Assembly (NCBI GenBank): GCA_029721515.1
Contig: CM056559.1
Span: 19,819,479 to 19,883,478, forward strand
Direction of reading: 5' to 3'
DNA: 64,000 nucleotides
Origin: Synanceia verrucosa
Taxonomy: Eukaryota; Chordata; Actinopteri; Perciformes; Synanceiidae
Below the pieces are notes generated by a model. The model did not search any database and was not told the DNA's origin. It saw only the letters and a program-made list of their open reading frames with translations. Below, one piece after another: positions 46,622 to 59,556 of the stretch. The position numbers were made by a program, and so were the translations under genes. The first letter of the stretch is position 1, and the number at the start of each line of letters is the position of its first letter.

Positions 46622-48494
46622 CTGTAAAAGAGCACAACACAAACTCACATTATGATCCTCAATAATGACAAGAAGATTCACCTCCATGTGACCCAGTAAC
46701 AGTGCTTAACTAACTGGTGCAGCAATGCAGCAGTGAGAAACCCAGAGGGGGTTACTTTTCTCTGCCTGAATGAGTCGAGCAGAAGAATCATTGATCTTCT
46801 CTGTACAGTAGTTTGTGTCCTCGGGAGTTGTTCTGGCAGCAGATGGCGAATAAAAGAGAACTGTTCTGTGTGGAAACTCTGTAAACACTCAGGGAAAATA
46901 TGGAGAGGGCTTAAAGCTGTTGAGAGAAACAGAAGCAGTTGGTACAAACAACATCCCTGTAGAAAGGAAAACTGGTGAATTATTCAGCAAATTTGCTGGT
47001 GTGACTGGCTGAAGCAAATTTCTAAAAGGAAAAGATGCATTTTCTCTCTCATTATTTATAGTTTGCATTTGTGAAAAGGAACAAAGTGTTGTTGCTAAAA
47101 TTACTCTTTTGTTTTTCTGAAATTCTGCAGTCTGTGATAATTATGTTTGTCACTATGAGTTACACCTCTGCTATAACACACTTTATACCATGAAAATGCT
47201 AATTAGTGCCGTATTAATCTAATAAATACACTTGATTGAACAATCTATTATTTTGTCAGTTGAAAACCTCAATGTGTTCGTCAGCGAATCTACTGTACTG
47301 AAAAACATCTTTAGGCCAAATTTCTCAACATGTTAATGGTCCAACATTTGATTCATGTTGTGGTAGATGTGGTAAGGACTCAAACGCAAACGTTTCCTCT
47401 GGCATTATATTTTCATTCAGTATCAATTTCCAGTAACACGTACCTATTCAAGGTAACAACGCTTTCATTTGTTCAGATTTTTCCACTCATGCTTTTTTGA
47501 TCTGAAAGATCATAATGAGTCATTTAGCATTACAAAAAGAACTGACAAAGATAAAATGTGAGCAACACCCAGATCATCGGCTAACAGCGTCAGAACAACA
47601 GAACAACACAGGTCAGAGGAAGTGCTGGATCCCTGAACGCAGCGATGATGCATATGATGTATCATTCATAAGAAGAGCTCCCTTTAAGTGTACTGTAGGA
47701 CACCCTGTTAGTTGTGAAACAGGTTCAATTTAGGAGGAATTATGTGTTTATTATCTGCTTTCTCTGACTGAATGACTGAAGTCAGAAAAACTGAATCCAG
47801 AAGAGAGCAGTGTGACTGATGAGCTAATCGGCTTCAAACTGCTTTCTGTCGCAAATAAAGATGTCTAACTCCTGATTTCTCCACACAAACAAGGTTGCAG
47901 CTCTTGCACATTTTAATTAGCAGAGAAGCGTAACATAATGGCAGAGATTAGAGAAACGGAGAGAACAGCGTCCTTTACTTCAGCAACACCTGGAGGCTGA
48001 TAAGCAGGAGAAGGAAAGGCAGATCAGATTATTCACATTATAGCAGCGAAATCTAATTAGCCGACACTCAGAAGATGAGATGCTAATGTGGTTTCCATCT
48101 CTGGGGAACGAGCAGCTTCCTCAGCACGAGAGGCATAATGATTACAGGACTCTGACGGTGCTTGTATTGGAAAACAATGATTTTTTTTCGATGATGTGTG
48201 CCAACAAGTTCTAATTTGACGGGGTTTTTTATTTTCTCAAGCATGAAGTATTTTTTATTACTTTACTTCCTTCAGCTATCTGCAAAAACATATCAAACGT
48301 CCTTTTTCATGACTTTGACTTGACTCGAGCTCATGGACGAGAAGATGGAACAAAGATGGAGGAGTTGGTAAAAACCTCTTTTGAGGGGTAGAAATATGAA
48401 CATTATTGAGAATTTGTTGCACTAAAGGATGGAACCAGAAAGTGACGTAAATATCCCAAAACTGATGCCAACATGAGTTTTTCCAATAGAAATA

Positions 48495-48600
48495 TTCATT
48501 CATTCATTCTCTGGTAACTGACAGACAACCATTCACACCAGTTTATTAGTCACCAGTTAACCAAACCTGCATGTCTTTGGAGCGTGGGAGGAAGTATTTC
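48495..48600 (-). repeat. Short fragment of the SINE-like repeat
   Basis: CATTCATTCATTC tail, AGACAACCATTCACACCAG, CCAGTTAACCAAACCTGCAT and GCGTGGGAGGAA, the middle of the repeat seen at 45482-45835 but from a more distant subfamily. Confidence 0.5.
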
Positions 48601-50091
48601 AATGCCAGTTGATGTTTTTTGTCACTGCTCTCACTTCATAAGACCTCAAACCTCCCATTTTAAGCCATGGTAGGTCAATGTACCTCTGAGTTTTTAATGC
48701 TATCTCACAGTAAGCTCAGTAAAGCAGCACTTCTGACCACGGAAGAGATTTCAGAGTCCGCCAGCGGCTGCTGGGGCTTTGTGAAGCCGCTGAATCCCAC
48801 AGGTGTAGACCTACATACCGCTGCATAAGAGTGTTTGAGAGAATCAGAAAGAAGCAGCGACTGAAGGAAACTGTTTAAGGAAGGACCTCAAAACCACTTC
48901 AACTCAAGCCCAAACAACAGTAAATCAAGTCTGAGTTGGAGCTGCCACATACTAACACCGCTTATCTGACGGAAAGGGGAAGTGGGCCCTGTGATACGTA
49001 AGTCAGTCACTTTGTCACCATGTTAGTCAGCGTGCGATGAGCAGTGTCATTTATTTATCAGTCAGTCAGAATTACAAGCAGAGGACGCAATTTGTCAAAG
49101 TAGGGATAAAGACACTATAAAAAAACAATGACATTTTCATGAAAAATAAGTAACCAGCTGATCACTAAAACCCTCCAACAAACACTGATTTTCTAATCAT
49201 AGCTTAGCAACTATAAACAACAGGCTACTCAACATTAAAATGTATTTTTTTTTAATCAGTAAATCCTTCCCCAACCAAAAATACAGGTGCAAAAGTCTAT
49301 CCAGGAATGGCTTTAACCACTTTCACATCCCTGTTTAGCTGCTTAGTTAACATACAGTGACAAACAGATGTTAGATTTATGATTTATTTTGTATTTTCAA
49401 ACAGCAGGACATCACTTAGGTTAATATTAAAAGAGGAAATGCTTTTAGGAGGAGGAGGATAACATAACTCTTTCGCCTTGTTGGTGATGCATAAGCATCA
49501 GAGATGCTAACATAGGTTTTTTGAGTCAACTGGAAACATTAAAACTCCTCTGTCACAACTTGAAGGCCTACGTTTTGCACCTACTGATGCATTTAGCAAA
49601 AGGTAATTAGTAAACTACAAAAATGTCCAAAAGCAGTTAATCATTGCACAAGATTTTGTGTTTACAACATGTTTCCAAGAAAAATATGAACAATCATCCA
49701 GGAAGCTACACAAAAATCTTTGACAGATGAGGAGATATAACAATAACATAATAATGTGAACAACACTATATGCTCAGTGAACACATCTGAATATGCAAGC
49801 CCTGTTCAGTGTGGTGACGGTTTGAAGGCTGCAGAACCAAGCACTGACATTGTCTACACCATGACGATTTACATGCTGCTCTATCAGCAGGACAGCTGAA
49901 GCTGAAGCAACATGGGGGTCACATTGCATGACAACCATCCAAAACAAACCAGAAAATACACATCAGAGTAGCTGAAGAGCAAACACGTGGAGTTTGGGAT
50001 CACAGCAAAGTCCAAAATCCAGAGCAGAGACGATAGAAGCAAATGTCACTGAGTGGATTTATATCAAGATAGGAGGATAAATGGAGGTATG

Positions 50092-50130
<39 letters not shown>
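50092..50130. repeat. (GATA)n microsatellite
   Basis: About ten GATA units. Confidence 0.95.
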
Positions 50131-51269
50131 GTTTGTGTTGTGTAGGTTTGTGAATCATGTCATGACTTTAAAATAACCATAACAGTAAAGAACTAAACAC
50201 TGCAGCCCACATTTCCATCTTTCATGAGGCAAGTCCTGAGTCAAACATGTCGATTAGAGGCTGGCAGGGACTCGAGGAGCGCCCCACGTAAACACAGTTC
50301 ACTTTGAATCATGAAAGGAATAAAGCCTGATCTGTTCAGAGAGCTGATGGCCAAGCAGCCTGGCCTGAGGTTTGTTCATCAAAGCAGGGAGTGATCATCG
50401 CGACTTGCCACTCCTTCAGCCTTCATGATGACGCTGCAGCTCTGCAAAGAGGCTTGAAGCAGTCACAGCCCACAGAGATATCTCCTGAACCACCATTTCT
50501 TTATCTCATCCACCCTGGTTTGAACAGAAATTGGGACTCAGAAAAGAGCTGACACATTTCTGAGTGCTGCTTTTGATTTCAACATTTTTCTACTTTGTTA
50601 GACCCAAAGATAACACTACTTTTACTATGAAGCCAGAAATTATGGACCAGGAAATGAGAGGCCAGCTGCAGAGCTGATGAACATACATGAAGCATTAAAG
50701 ATTGCTTTGAAGCTAACTTCAACTTCTTGACAATATTAATAATAATAAATATCACCAACACACAGACACACTATCCTCCACAATGTGTCTTCATATCCAG
50801 AATATTTGTAAACACCTCAGTATTTGTAAAATACTGTGGTGTTTATAAATATTATAATATTTTAAAGATTGGTAGTTACACCTACCAAAAAAACAAGTCT
50901 CCTATTTTATTTTAAATAATTTAGAGAAATCACAGTATGATGTTATAATTTGTCTCCCCCAGATATCCTGATATATAGAGTTATTTATGTAATTTTTTCA
51001 TTTATTTTGTTATCTATTGGTCTAAAAATAGATAGTACTTTAACATGCTGTGTCTCATATACACTGGAACAGTGGAATCGGCTAAATACTGTAATACCAA
51101 CCTTAAATATGTTTAATTTAAACGCCTCAGAGTGAATGTGTTTTTTTATTTATTTTTTCTCTATTTCATACTTTGTCACATTTGAATTTGAATTTTAAAA
51201 AAGACCAAAACACCAGTAAAGGTTTGCAAATACAATTTGAGAATTCTTCTCTGGATATTTTGAGACCAG

Positions 51270-51560
51270 TTACATTGCTCTAGCTCCTTCCAACATGAAG
51301 TGATAGTTAAAAACGCATATTTGACCTTGGTGACCTTGACCTTTTACTGATCTTGACCAAACTGAATCAGTGACTTCTGGATTCCTATATTAGTTTAAAT
51401 ATGCAAAATCTCCCATATATTACTATGGCGTGACCTTTCATTTGACCTTGATGACCTTGAATCGGATCCGATCACCACCAAAAATTAAGTTTTAAGTTAG
51501 GCCACTTCTGACCAATCATGAAAATTTCGTCAAAATCCGAAAGTAACTTTTTATTTTGCA
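51270..51560. repeat. Unclassified repeat with GACCTTGACCTTT motifs
   Basis: TGACCTTGGTGACCTTGACC, GACCTTGATGACCTTGAATC and ATTTCGTCAAAATCCGAAAG are typical of a widespread repeat in aquatic animals that carries several CCTTGACC units. No ORF. The family is not known to me by name. Confidence 0.5.
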
Positions 51561-51595
51561 AACCAACAAATCAACATACTATTACTATATATTAC

Positions 51596-51604
<9 letters not shown>

Positions 51605-51660
<56 letters not shown>

Positions 51661-51694
51661 TACGTATACATGTATATATATGCATATGTATACG

Positions 51695-51729
<35 letters not shown>

Positions 51730-51792
51730 ATCGGTCTATATATATTGCGTATACATATGTATATATGTATACGTATATATATATAGACCGAT
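51605..51792. repeat. (TA)n array ending in a long inverted repeat
   Basis: (TA)n to about 51655, degenerate TATG/TACG spacer, then 51730-51792, where ATCGGTCTATATATAT is mirrored by ATATATATAGACCGAT with a nearly palindromic centre. Confidence 0.85.
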
Positions 51793-52051
51793 CAAGTAAT
51801 TTTTTGATTAATCAGTAGTGAAAACAATCCCCAGCTCCAGCCCTGAATATCAACATGTGTTTGGGTTGCCATGCCCTGAATCCCTCTGATATAACAACTG
51901 CTCTGCAGCTGTTTCCACCTGTGAGTATTCAGAACAACGTGAGCTCACTGAATAAAGGTCTTTGTAGGAAAATGTCCCCAGATGATGATGATTTCCTCAT
52001 CAGTAACAAAAATAAACACATGCTGTTGAGTGCTGGTTTTTAAATGTTACA

Positions 52052-52334
52052 TTAAAGGTCTCCTTGGCGGCCGGCCGCTCTGTAACTTTAGAGGAGGGCT
52101 CATACCCGGGGGCGGCTCAAAGGCAGTGTCCTCTACTGGAGGGAGGGGCATTCCCCTTATCTACGTCATGAGGAGATTTTAGACTCGCCTGTTTCTGCAC
52201 ACATTGGCAAAGAAGAGGAGCAAGCAGGGGAAGGAGGTGACAGACTTTTTTCACTCCTAAGGCCTCATTCACAGGCTGTGGGGACACATGGAACACCTTT
52301 ATAAAATGAATTTTGCATAATAGGTGACCTTTAA
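52052..52334. mobile_element. MITE with TTAAAGGTC inverted ends
   Basis: 283 bases; ends TTAAAGGTCTCC (52052-52063) and the inverse of TTAAAGGTCACC (52323-52334). The GC-rich interior (GGCGGCCGGCCGCTC, ACTGGAGGGAGGGGCATT) has no ORF. It resembles common fish non-autonomous DNA elements with an ATTTTGCATAATAGG right side. Confidence 0.65.
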
Positions 52335-52699
52335 TTCACACTGGCTCAAAAACCCATGTCACCTAATGAATGCAAACAGATTCATTCCAGCTTCTTCAGA
52401 GCATTCAATGTGAGAGAAACCACTTGCTCTTTCTTGCCTACAGAGATGTGAAAGCATGTTTTCCAACCATAGAGAAATTCTCTCAGAGACAGGAAGAGAA
52501 ACAGATGAGGCAAGCCTCCCACGCCACACAACACTGCTCAGACCTGTATGTCACGTAATATTTAACTTAACGTCCATCACTGCAAACACTACAGATATTC
52601 CAGGGTGAGAGTGAGGGGAAGTGGAGGAGTTTGCAGAGTTAGTGTCCATGGCATTAAATAAAAATTGAGTTTAATGCTTATTTTGGAAAAATGCATATC

Positions 52700-52752
52700 C
52701 TCCCGCAACCCTATGAGGATAAGCAATAGAAAATAGATGGATAGATGGATGC
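52700..52752 (+). repeat. SINE-like repeat, 3' end fragment
   Basis: CCCGCAACCCTATGAGGATA, AGCAATAGAAAATAGATGG and a GATGGAT tail: last 50 bases of the family at 45482-45835, plus orientation. Confidence 0.65.
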
Positions 52753-53569
52753 ATATCCTATCACATTTGTCCATATTCTAAGTGTCTGTGTATATTGTAA
52801 TTTTCATGTCTACTCTAAGCAGTTATGAAATTGACTTGGCTTTGTAAAAAGTTGTTCTGCTGAGATTGCTAAGTCTCCTCTTGGTCCTTAAGCATTGCAT
52901 GTAAAAGAAAATGATGTAATTATTATCAATTAACCAACAATTCTAAAATCTAAAAATATTTATTAATAATCTAAATGTATTTTTAAATTATTTTTTGTGT
53001 GAAGAATATTCAACATCTGCTGGTATCCTCTGCTGTTGCAAAGCTATTCACACTCAAACCGTTTCCTCAGTTCAAATATCATTTGAAAATTGTGTCGGTT
53101 TTATGATTCACTGTCAGTCAAACACAATAAAGTAAAGGTGATTTGTTCATTCTATAAAAAGGGGAGACAGATTTTCATTGTTTCTGTTGAATATTCAATC
53201 TGCTTCTATTACCTAGTGAGGCTTTGTTTCTATCAGGAAGTGCGATGACTCACAGAGAGAAAGAAACCCTGTCCATCAACACGAGGAAACCCAGGGTTAC
53301 CTTCACATATATCTAGCCCACACCACTCATCTATTTTCCACACATGTAATACAGAAAATGCTTACCTGAAGACATAAAGTGTAACATTTAGTAACTTAGA
53401 TTCCATGGAATAAATGTACACACTCACTGCTCAGTATAGCAAATACTAGCTAATGTACGTGTTTTCACAGTCCATATTTTTGTTTTTAATGTATTTTTCA
53501 CATTGCTGCCTTTTAAATTCTCTAATTTGTCTTTTAAGGTGCCTTTGTCTATTTATATTTGTCTATTTT

Positions 53570-53695
53570 TATCTTTCTATCTATTTTACACCATTGCTCT
53601 CTGTTCATGGTGGATAGCAAAGGAAGTATTTCACTGTACTGGAAAACATGTTTCCTTACTGTTCACATGAAAATTAACACTCTGAATCTTGAATA
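53570..53695 (+). repeat. Probable LINE 3' end fragment
   Basis: GGAAGTATTTCACTGTACTG and AACACTCTGAATCTTGAAT resemble the 3' ends of fish L2-type LINEs. Short and diverged. Confidence 0.4.
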
Positions 53696-56014
53696 TGAGA
53701 TTAAAAAATGATTTAGTGTCTCCAGCTGATCAATCTAAGTTTTAGATTGATCTACGGATTAGATTTTTGGAATTTAGAATCATTTCAGGGGTACGGAGTT
53801 AGAAAGCACTCAGCAGACTTCTGCATCCCGCTCCTCTTCAGCCACTCCTAGCATAGTAACTACCACATATATGTCTCTTGTAAAATACATTCCGATCATA
53901 ATAAGACACTATAACTCCTTGCTGGTTTTACACACCAAAACATCAGAATGAGTTGAGTCAAATGTACACACGAGAAAATGTATTTGATGGATATTCATAC
54001 CTTCTGAATTACAGTGTCACTGATATTATATTCATCCATGAAGCATTATAAAACACTAAAACTGGATGTTCTATTTAGAGTTTTGAGACTCCCATCATCT
54101 ATCCTGACAGAACAGAGCATGTAAAATGTAAAGCTGAAAATGATATTTGACACAGAAGTACTTCACTTCAGTTGAGCTGGTTTGTTTCTAGTAAGCAGTT
54201 GGCAGGACCAGTTGTGTTGACGGTGCTAATTCAGCATCGTTTCACACCTGCTGGACCACAATTAGTTTCGCCTGCTCCTGCAGTAAATCAACACGTGCAA
54301 ACAGGCTCTGATGCCAAAAACTGCACCACAACACAACTCACACACCGCAGCTAATCTACACCTATGAACCACAACATCCCATCACCACTGACAGGCGAAG
54401 TTCATTATCTCTTGGGATACATAAGGCATCAAATAAACATTTTGTCCTCAAAGTTGGTGTTAGAAGCAAGAAAAATGGGAAAGAGTCTAGAGGCTAGAGG
54501 ACCTGGTGGTCTGATCCAACAGAGCAGAGAAGTTAATGCTGCTTCTGATAGAACGCTGTCAGATACCACAGCTCACATTCAGGGGTCAGGACGTAATGCC
54601 ATGTCTGATTGGTGATGGTGATACAGTCTGAGAAATCACATCATCTGCAGGGAATCTTTAACCCAAACCCAAACACACGTATATGTCACTGTGATGATTA
54701 AATTCTCTGTTCGGTCTCATGCTGCTTCTCAAACAGGCTCACCCATGCAAGAGGAAACACCACCCACTCGCGGGAAGCCTCATTCAGCCGAGCGGTTCTG
54801 TCACGGTGGGAAATCCCAGGGCTTTGTGTCCTCCAACTGCATGCATCCTCACACTTCCTGTTTACTAAGAGGCACAGACGACCACACACTGCAGAGAATT
54901 GAACATATAAACAGGCATGAACAGAAACAGATTTGCTCCTCTGGAATTATGGCAAAGTTCAGATTAGTTTTACTGAACTGGAAACATGTTGGAAAAGGTC
55001 AGATTTACACTAAAAGGGTCTGTTTTTCATTTGCATGTTGCAGTTGTTTGTGTCACTCAGACACTCATAATTTGAATTTCTATATAATTTGTCTGACTTC
55101 ATGACGGCAAATACAATATACATACGTTCAAAAACAAAACTAAGCTCATTCAGAGTGCTAGGCTGCATGACTTTAAATCAACATTTTATCTTCTCATGTT
55201 TCTTACCACTTATTTAATGTGCCACTAGAAAGCCAATCCATGCCGTTTATCTAAATTTAATGTGTTCTTCTTTGGCCCAGTAGACTGTCTGTAACAAACG
55301 ATTTGAAAACATAAAACTATCATCTAGAAATGTTATTTATGACACTTTTCATAACACAAAAAAACACAGCATTGTCAGATCTGAAAATGTGCCCCATCGC
55401 CCCCATATTTAAACAATATTCCTCCCTGTGATGGACGCTGCTCTGCTAAACCAGTTAATACCATCTGGATCAAAACATGTTACCATTTGCAGACCTTTAT
55501 GAATTACTTATTAATATTTATATTTCCATTTATTTTTGAAAGGACAGAAAAGCATCTTTTCTTTACAGAGCGTATATTTCATATCATGAATCATGAAGAG
55601 CTGTCAAAAGCTGCTTCAGCAGCTCTGCTTGTGTTGGCAGAAGTTTTCAGTTTGTCCTCAGGACTTTGTTTCCACACTGAGGCAGCATTGTGATGTGAGG
55701 CGGACGGGATACAAACTTCCGTCACAATAATAGAACTGGTAATCTTCCTGTGTCACTGTGCATTGTTCCAGACAAAAGCATGCACACAAACTATACACAC
55801 CAACCTCAGCTGCTTAACACTGGCGCAAAACAGACATTTTTGTATTTAAACTGCTTATATTTTATATAGAAGCACGATGGTCAAATGAAGTCATGGATGC
55901 ATTAAAATTAATGAGCATTTCTGCACAAATTATTGAGTTTAGAGTGCACCCACTGAAAGAATGGATGCATGATCATATAATATAGACTATAACCAATGTC
56001 ATAGTTTTGACATG

Positions 56015-56095
56015 GCATTGACACAGAAAGGCCTGGGAATCAAACACCATACCTTCTTGCTGTGAGGTGACAGTGCTAACACCACGTGCCAGCCC
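56015..56095 (-). repeat. SINE-like repeat, head fragment
   Basis: ACACAGAAAGGCCTGGGAAT, CATACCTTCTTGCTGTGAGG and GACAGTGCTAACACCACGTG: head of the family at 45482-45835, inverted. It abuts a second SINE-like element. Confidence 0.65.
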
Positions 56096-56104
56096 CTAGC
56101 CTAC

Positions 56105-56350
56105 ATTTAAGTGGTAGAGCAGCTTGGTCACCAATCAGAAGGTTGGTGGTTCGATTCCCACCTCCAGGAATCATCTACTGTGGTGTCCTTGAACAAGACA
56201 CCTGACCCCAAATTGCTCCCAATGTTGCGCATTGGTGTGTGAATGTGTAAAAAAAGGTTAGTGGTTGTCTCCAACCAGTATAAATGTATGTGTGAATGGG
56301 TGAATGTGATATGTAGTGTGAAGCACTTTGAGTGGTTGAATGACTAAAAA
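56105..56350 (+). repeat. Second tRNA-headed SINE-like family
   Basis: GTGGTAGAGCAGCTTGGTCA (A-box-like), GGTTGGTGGTTCGATTCCCA (B-box), TCCTTGAACAAGACACCTGA and GTGTGAAGCACTTTGAGTGG. These blocks belong to a very common fish repeat. Head and body are nearly complete; it is not a tRNA gene. Confidence 0.7.
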
Positions 56351-59300
56351 GCCACACTTAAGTGAGTTAAATCAAATTTAAATGTTAACATGAACTTAAT
56401 TTAATGATACTCCCCTACCTTACACTATTGAACTATTGTTCTATACCTCCTGGTTGTAAATTAAGCTGTTAGCTCAAGTTAGCTATAACCAAACAACCAA
56501 CTAGATGCTGCTAAATAACTAACCTCTCCTAATAACTACTATTTAGCATAATTTTATGCTGCACATGCTTCCTGCTTAGCAGGGAACTAGTTCATCTGGG
56601 TTTTGTGTTGTGCCTGTTAGAGCACTTTAACAAAAAAAAATACACTACCATAAAACTAAACTGCACTGTCAACTGTGTTTTGGGGGAAATGTACCTTCTT
56701 TGATGAACCAGCAGCTAGTTAGTTAACACAGCTAACACTTTCATACCTTTATTAAACCATTTATTTAATATAAATAATGTATTTTGTAATATCGCCAACT
56801 TTCTGGCTCCAAATGAAAGTGGCACATCCCAACATCACATTTACTGTAACAAAAACATTATAAGCTTCTCTGAGGTAGCATTACTGTTACATTATATCAC
56901 AACCATAGCTTGTTTCTTGATGGAGGAAGTTTGCATGGAGTTGAGCTTTGGCTCGGCCTCCAGGAAATGTCTGCAGAGCTAAAACTGTTATCAGTCCTAA
57001 GAGGAGCTCCAGCCTGTTTGTAATACAGGGTGAGAATGAACTCAACAATAAGCATCTTTCTCTAAAACTCATTAATCATAATTGGTCCTGGCTGACTACA
57101 GAGTTCAGAGAAGTTATTCATTCAGCGATTCACGTCCAATTATGCATAAAACATATTCATACACAGACCAGTGCACACTAATGGAAAGCAGTAAAGGCCA
57201 CTGTTAAAACCCTGCCATCACTGTGACTTCTACATGTGCCTTCTTTTCTGTCCACAAATAGAACATCTAGGCCAGTCATGATTTAAGCAAATAACTAAAT
57301 ACTAGGGAAGCGTGATATTTGGAAAAGATGCAATAACTATATTGTGTTGGTGAAAATATATCTGAAAACAGACACAAATCAAACAAACAAAAGAAAATAG
57401 CTTTTCAGGATAGCTGAATAGCTGCACAGGACAATTATCTGGTACACTAAATTCTTCCCCTGTTTAATAATTTAGGGCTCACAAACAGAACCATTATCAT
57501 CTTTTTGACATAACATGTCACCGTGCAGGAGTTAAAAGGCTGCTCGTATAAACTGGAGCGCTAAACACAACCGCTGTCATTGCACGCTTTGTATCGAAAC
57601 ACATATATAATTTTAATCAAATGTGGAATTTGACATTTTGTAAAATTATACACTGCCATGTTGGTTTACTCTTTATTAAACAAACAAAAGGTTCTGAATT
57701 TTAGTTGTTATTATTTAGTTATGTATTCCGAATCTTGTCGTCGTGTATAACATCAAAAAGGACTTTTTCATTGTTTAGAGATCCGACATAAAATACAGAG
57801 GGTTTCATGGTTATTACAGTAACCTAAAACTATGAAATTAAACTAAAACAAAAAATAAGCAGTGAAAAATGACAAAATACATGCTTTAAGAAAGACTAAA
57901 ACTAAACTAAAACAAGCCCTGGGTAAAAGACATAATACAAATAAAATAAAAATCAACAAAAGTAGTGCAAACATCAAACATTACAGCTATTCACATCTCC
58001 GATCATGTATTTTATACAGCTGCATACTTCTGAGATATTATATGCCTGCCCCAAATAAAACCGAAATTAAAATGAAAAGTAAAATAAAATAGTCACTGAA
58101 CATGTGAACTATTATAATATTGTCATTTCATATACAGTACTTATTATATATTACATTTATTATTATACAGTATAAGTGTAACTCATACTCTTACATATGA
58201 CAGAAAAATTAAACATTAATTGTATTTGCATTTATGAGGATCTCTATGATGAAGTTTTAGTTTAGAATTACACAAAATGATTTAAAATTGAAAATAAAGA
58301 CACTGATATGACACTTTCAGTGTGGGATTATTTCCTGTCACACATTAATTAAGTGACACATTAAAGGACATTTATGTCTGTATTTAAAAGGCTCTAAGAA
58401 AGACCATGATACCCTTTTAAGACAGATTGATAATAATGATGAAAGTTAGTATTAAATATGCTGTATCCATGCATAGTTTCATCAGGATCGGTCTGAGTAT
58501 CTAAACAGGTTATCAGTGGAGGAGTCATTTCTATTTTTAAAGCTTTCTTGCTGCTTCTCTCTCAAGCCCTAAAAGTATTGATTACTGGAGGACATGAGAA
58601 TAATTTAAAATGATCAATACCTTGTGTACATTACTGGATAACTAACTGGAAAGGATCACTTCATCTCTGTATTAACAGCTAATGGTTTCTGATCCAGAAA
58701 GCATGAGCGCCTCTTCATGGAGCAGCTTTTCACTCAGCTTTAACACTCAGCAATAGATTAGATATCATGTAACGCTCAAACTGAGGTGCAGTCGTGTCTG
58801 AGCGGTGCTTTATTTCCATTATCAGCGTGTCAGGAAACTGATTCTTGTTGTGTTTTTCACTCTGCTGCATTTGGATAGGAGGATGATAGAGGGTGTAGAA
58901 AATATAAATTCATAAATATTGAGAAGCAGCAACATCCAAGCAGACCTCTAATTAAATGTCTCATCAAATCTATTCTCCTCCATCCAGTCATCCACAAAGA
59001 TTACTGGAGCTCAGGATAGAGCAGGAAGCCGTCCAAGATGGAGGAGCTGGATGACAGTGGCTGCTGGCGGAGTGACGACAGTCACAGATGGCTCGGTCAT
59101 CACTGAACACACATGCTTAAAAACCCCAGAGATGCAGGTACATTCATGCATGGTGCAATCCACTGAATGAAATTTGTGAATGAACACACACACACAGACC
59201 TCTTTAAAGTGGTCAGGAGATTAAACACCACATCTAATCTACTTTAGCTCCTGATGCATTCAACCCTTCATAGTGCTCTCCTATACAAAACCCAAAATAA

Positions 59301-59504
59301 AAACTGAGCAACTGTGTTCACAGATTAGAGACTGGGTTAAAAGGATTCAAAAACTCACAATGCACATGCAGAGTCTGCTCTCTGCCCATCAGACAGCTTA
59401 CAAAAAGTGAGGAAGAGAAAAGGCATTTTTAAAATGTGCTTTCAATTGAAATTCCTCTCAATGTTTTTGATGGAGATGGTAGGATCACAATTTAAACAAT
59501 ATGA

Positions 59505-59556
59505 AAGGCAGTTCTGAAGGGGGTCCAACCTGGTACTAGCAAGGTGTTCCTAATGT
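59505..59556 (+). mobile_element. Tc1-like element, 3' terminal scrap
   Basis: AAGGCAGTTCTGAAGGGGGT, CCAACCTGGTACTAGCAAGG and TGTTCCTAATG match the end of the transposase gene and 3' terminus of a fish Tc1-like family, apparently the one whose body lies at 61955-62680. Confidence 0.55.

Noticed and set aside
54691..55104. 137-codon ORF as a gene
   Set aside because: Low-quality residue mix, no splice or start support, and no resemblance to a known family.
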